Positions 61,896-64,000 of a stretch of 64,000 nucleotides of DNA are shown here, one piece after another. The notes beneath the pieces were generated by a model, which worked only from the letters and a program-made list of their open reading frames with translations, searched no databases and was not told the origin of the DNA. The stretch covers positions 8,453,001 through 8,517,000 of the forward strand of contig NW_022881614.1 of the NCBI RefSeq assembly GCF_003369915.1, read 5' to 3'. Within the stretch, counting starts at the first letter, position 1. Each line of letters opens with the position of its first letter. The translations under genes and the position numbers were made by a program. The stretch is from Drosophila miranda. Lineage: Eukaryota > Arthropoda > Insecta > Diptera > Drosophilidae.

Positions 61896-62860
61896 CTAGT
61901 TTCACTATTTTAATTATGGTTTGCTAAAGAAAATATTGAAAGTGTCCCTCAAGACCCAATGTTTGACCAGGAAAGAAAGATCTGTCCACTTTTTCAAACA
62001 TTTAAGATTATTATAATTAATGTAAACTAGGCGCATAATGGGGAACCATGGGCATTTTTGAGAGATGTGAAACGTCGATTGGCCAAACGATAAAATAAAC
62101 AATTTGTCTGCTTTGGAAAATATTTTGATACTCAACAGACACGCAGTTGGTTTTGGCGGGAACCTTTTGAATTGAATTTTCTTGTCAAAATTGTGTAGTG
62201 TACTGTTTTTTAATCCCAATATCGTTTCTGGGTCTTTCGTTCAACGGTTTCCGGGTCAGAGGCTCACGAATACAATTATTGATGAGCATATGAATGGGAA
62301 AATTATGCATTAATGACTATGAACTATACAATTCTTAAATAAGCTGCTTTTATAGTATTGCTAGTTAGGCTTGCAAAATGAAATAAAGTTCATATATATA
62401 TAGTTGCACATATATAATTTAAGCGCATTAACATAAATATGAGCCTCTATATGTCACGATTTTACTATTTTTAAATATATTTAATTCTATAATTTATTTT
62501 AAACACCATGTCTATCTCACACACCTTGCAAATTTGTATGCTTTTTGTAGTATTTTCCAGTATTTTTCAAGACGCGCTTTGGAGTCACCCTCTTGTCCAA
62601 TGCAGCAATGTACAAATTTTAATTTTATAAGCAATAAAATAAAAGGTGTCCTTAGAATTAACCAATCTTGTTGAGAGTAGATTCATCAATCGGATACAAT
62701 TATTTTTCCAAGGAAGGGGGTCCCAGCTAGCTAGTAATATTGAACCGAATATAGAAAACGAGGAGTATGATGGAGTTTGGTATATTATTGGTATTTTTTG
62801 AAACTGTGAAGTGTATTTCGGTATATTTCTGAGCAAGCCAGCTGGCGCGGATTTCATTTT

Positions 62861-64000
62861 TATACCCGATACTCAAAATGAGTATTGGGGTATATTAGAT
62901 TTGTGGTAAAAGTGGATGTGTGTAACGTCCAGAAGGAATCGTTTCCGACCCCATAAAGTATATATATTCTTGATCAGCATCAATAGCCGAGTCGATTGAG
63001 CCATGTCTGTCTGTCCGTCTGTCCGTCTGTCCGTCCCCTTCAGCGCCTAGTTCTCAAAGACTATAAGAGCTAGAGCAACGATGTTTTGTATCCAGACTTC
63101 TGTGATATGTCACTGCTACAAAAATATTTCAAAACTTCGCCCCGCCCGCTACCGCCCCCACAAAGGACGTAAATCTGTGGCATCCACAATTTTAAAGATA
63201 CGAGAAAACCAAAAACCAATTTCTATTTGGCGCTTAAGTTTGGTGGGATTTTTTTGGGATTTCCTCTGATGGGATTTTTCCTCGCCACAATGTCCTTTTT
63301 CAGCTCAACAGTGTCCCAACATTCAATTTGTATGAGCCAGACTCATGCAACATTTTGGATACCCTGGGGAAATGGATGTTCTAGAATTGTTAATATGTTT
63401 GTCATCCCAGGCAAAAAAAATTTATTTTCAATATATTTTAATATTATTCAATATTATTTAATATTATTTTCAATATTTCAACGATATTTTAAAGCTTATT
63501 GTCTTCTTGGTCCCTACAAGAATAGGTATCAGGATCGAGATATATATACAAAACACTCATCATATACATGAATATGTCTAAAAAAATGTAAATTTGAGAA
63601 AAGGTCTTTATTAGTTACGTTTTATCTTCATATCAATATTTATACTTTCATATAAAATTAACAAAATAGTGTGTACAAAGGCCTATACTACGGCTTACAC
63701 GCAATATAGCGACTCTTTTTTTTGGTGAACTTTTTCGTTTTAACCTTTTTTTACAATAAATACAATAAAAGCCAGGATTAAAAACTATCCAATCTTGTAG
63801 AAAATTTATTCATCAACAGGATAAAACTATGTGGGCATTGCTGAGAGATTTAGTTAGTCAGCATTATTCAAGGGATATCAAAATTGAGCAATTTCCTTTT
63901 TCGTTTGTTTTGATAGACCTATTTCGCTACTTGTTTTTTGTTTGACTTATTTCGCTAAAACCTGTTTTTACGCAAAATCCAATAAAAGCAAGTATTAAGA
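62861..64000 (+). repeat. Array unit 10, cut by window end
   Basis: Truncated DINE-1 (62861-63217) and the start of the sub-repeat zone. The array continues beyond the window; a tenth gene copy would be expected near 65.5 kb. Confidence 0.85.

Larger units (their letters stand above)
58263..62860 (+). repeat. Array unit 9, 4598 bp
   Basis: Complete unit with the variant leader. Confidence 0.9.

Noticed and set aside
32640-64000. A CRISPR-like or satellite-only reading of the repeats
   Set aside because: Units are kilobases long and carry spliced genes.

Overview
The window is repeat-rich, compact-intron insect DNA. It looks like heterochromatin of a Drosophila species, probably of the obscura group. 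The grounds are 53-57 nt introns, DINE-1/INE-1-like elements with their typical start and (CTGT/CCGT) tracts, a LOA-clade LINE (compare Bilbo and Trim of that group) and a Ty3/Gypsy element of mdg3/blastopia type. The species is an inference. I saw no rRNA, tRNA, CRISPR array or bacterial gene.

The main structure is a tandem array with a unit of about 4.3-4.7 kb. Each unit carries a truncated DINE-1 copy, about 2 kb of AT-rich degenerate sub-repeats, a DRE/Motif-1-like promoter and a four-exon gene for a 267-residue Myb/SANT-like (zeste-type) nuclear protein with a C-terminal coiled coil. Nine gene copies are visible. Two lie on the left (about 4.4 kb and 14.9-21.4 kb) and seven on the right (33.9-61.9 kb), and the array runs off the right edge. 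Five copies look intact (1, 3, 4, 7, 8 and 9 have open frames, but copy 1 alone keeps the best first splice donor). Copy 2 is split by a retrotransposon in intron 3 and lacks the Motif-1-like site. Copies 5 and 6 share a 49-bp deletion that removes a splice donor and truncates the protein.

Region by region: 1-2175 holds inverted DINE-1 elements. 2180-22379 is the left array, invaded by a solo LTR (7415-7786), a full-length LINE on the minus strand (8427-14022) and an LTR retrotransposon (15507-21030). 22380-32667 is an island containing a decayed, truncated Fanconi anaemia I (FANCI) pseudogene (about 23357-27600) between DINE-1 elements, followed by a palindrome and a head-to-tail DINE-1 array. 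32668-64000 is the right array.

The picture is of a chromatin-type DNA-binding gene that amplified with its own promoter. DINE-1 sits at every array edge, copies are strongly homogenised, and transposons and dead copies accumulate. That pattern fits a non-recombining or sex-linked region, which remains a hypothesis.
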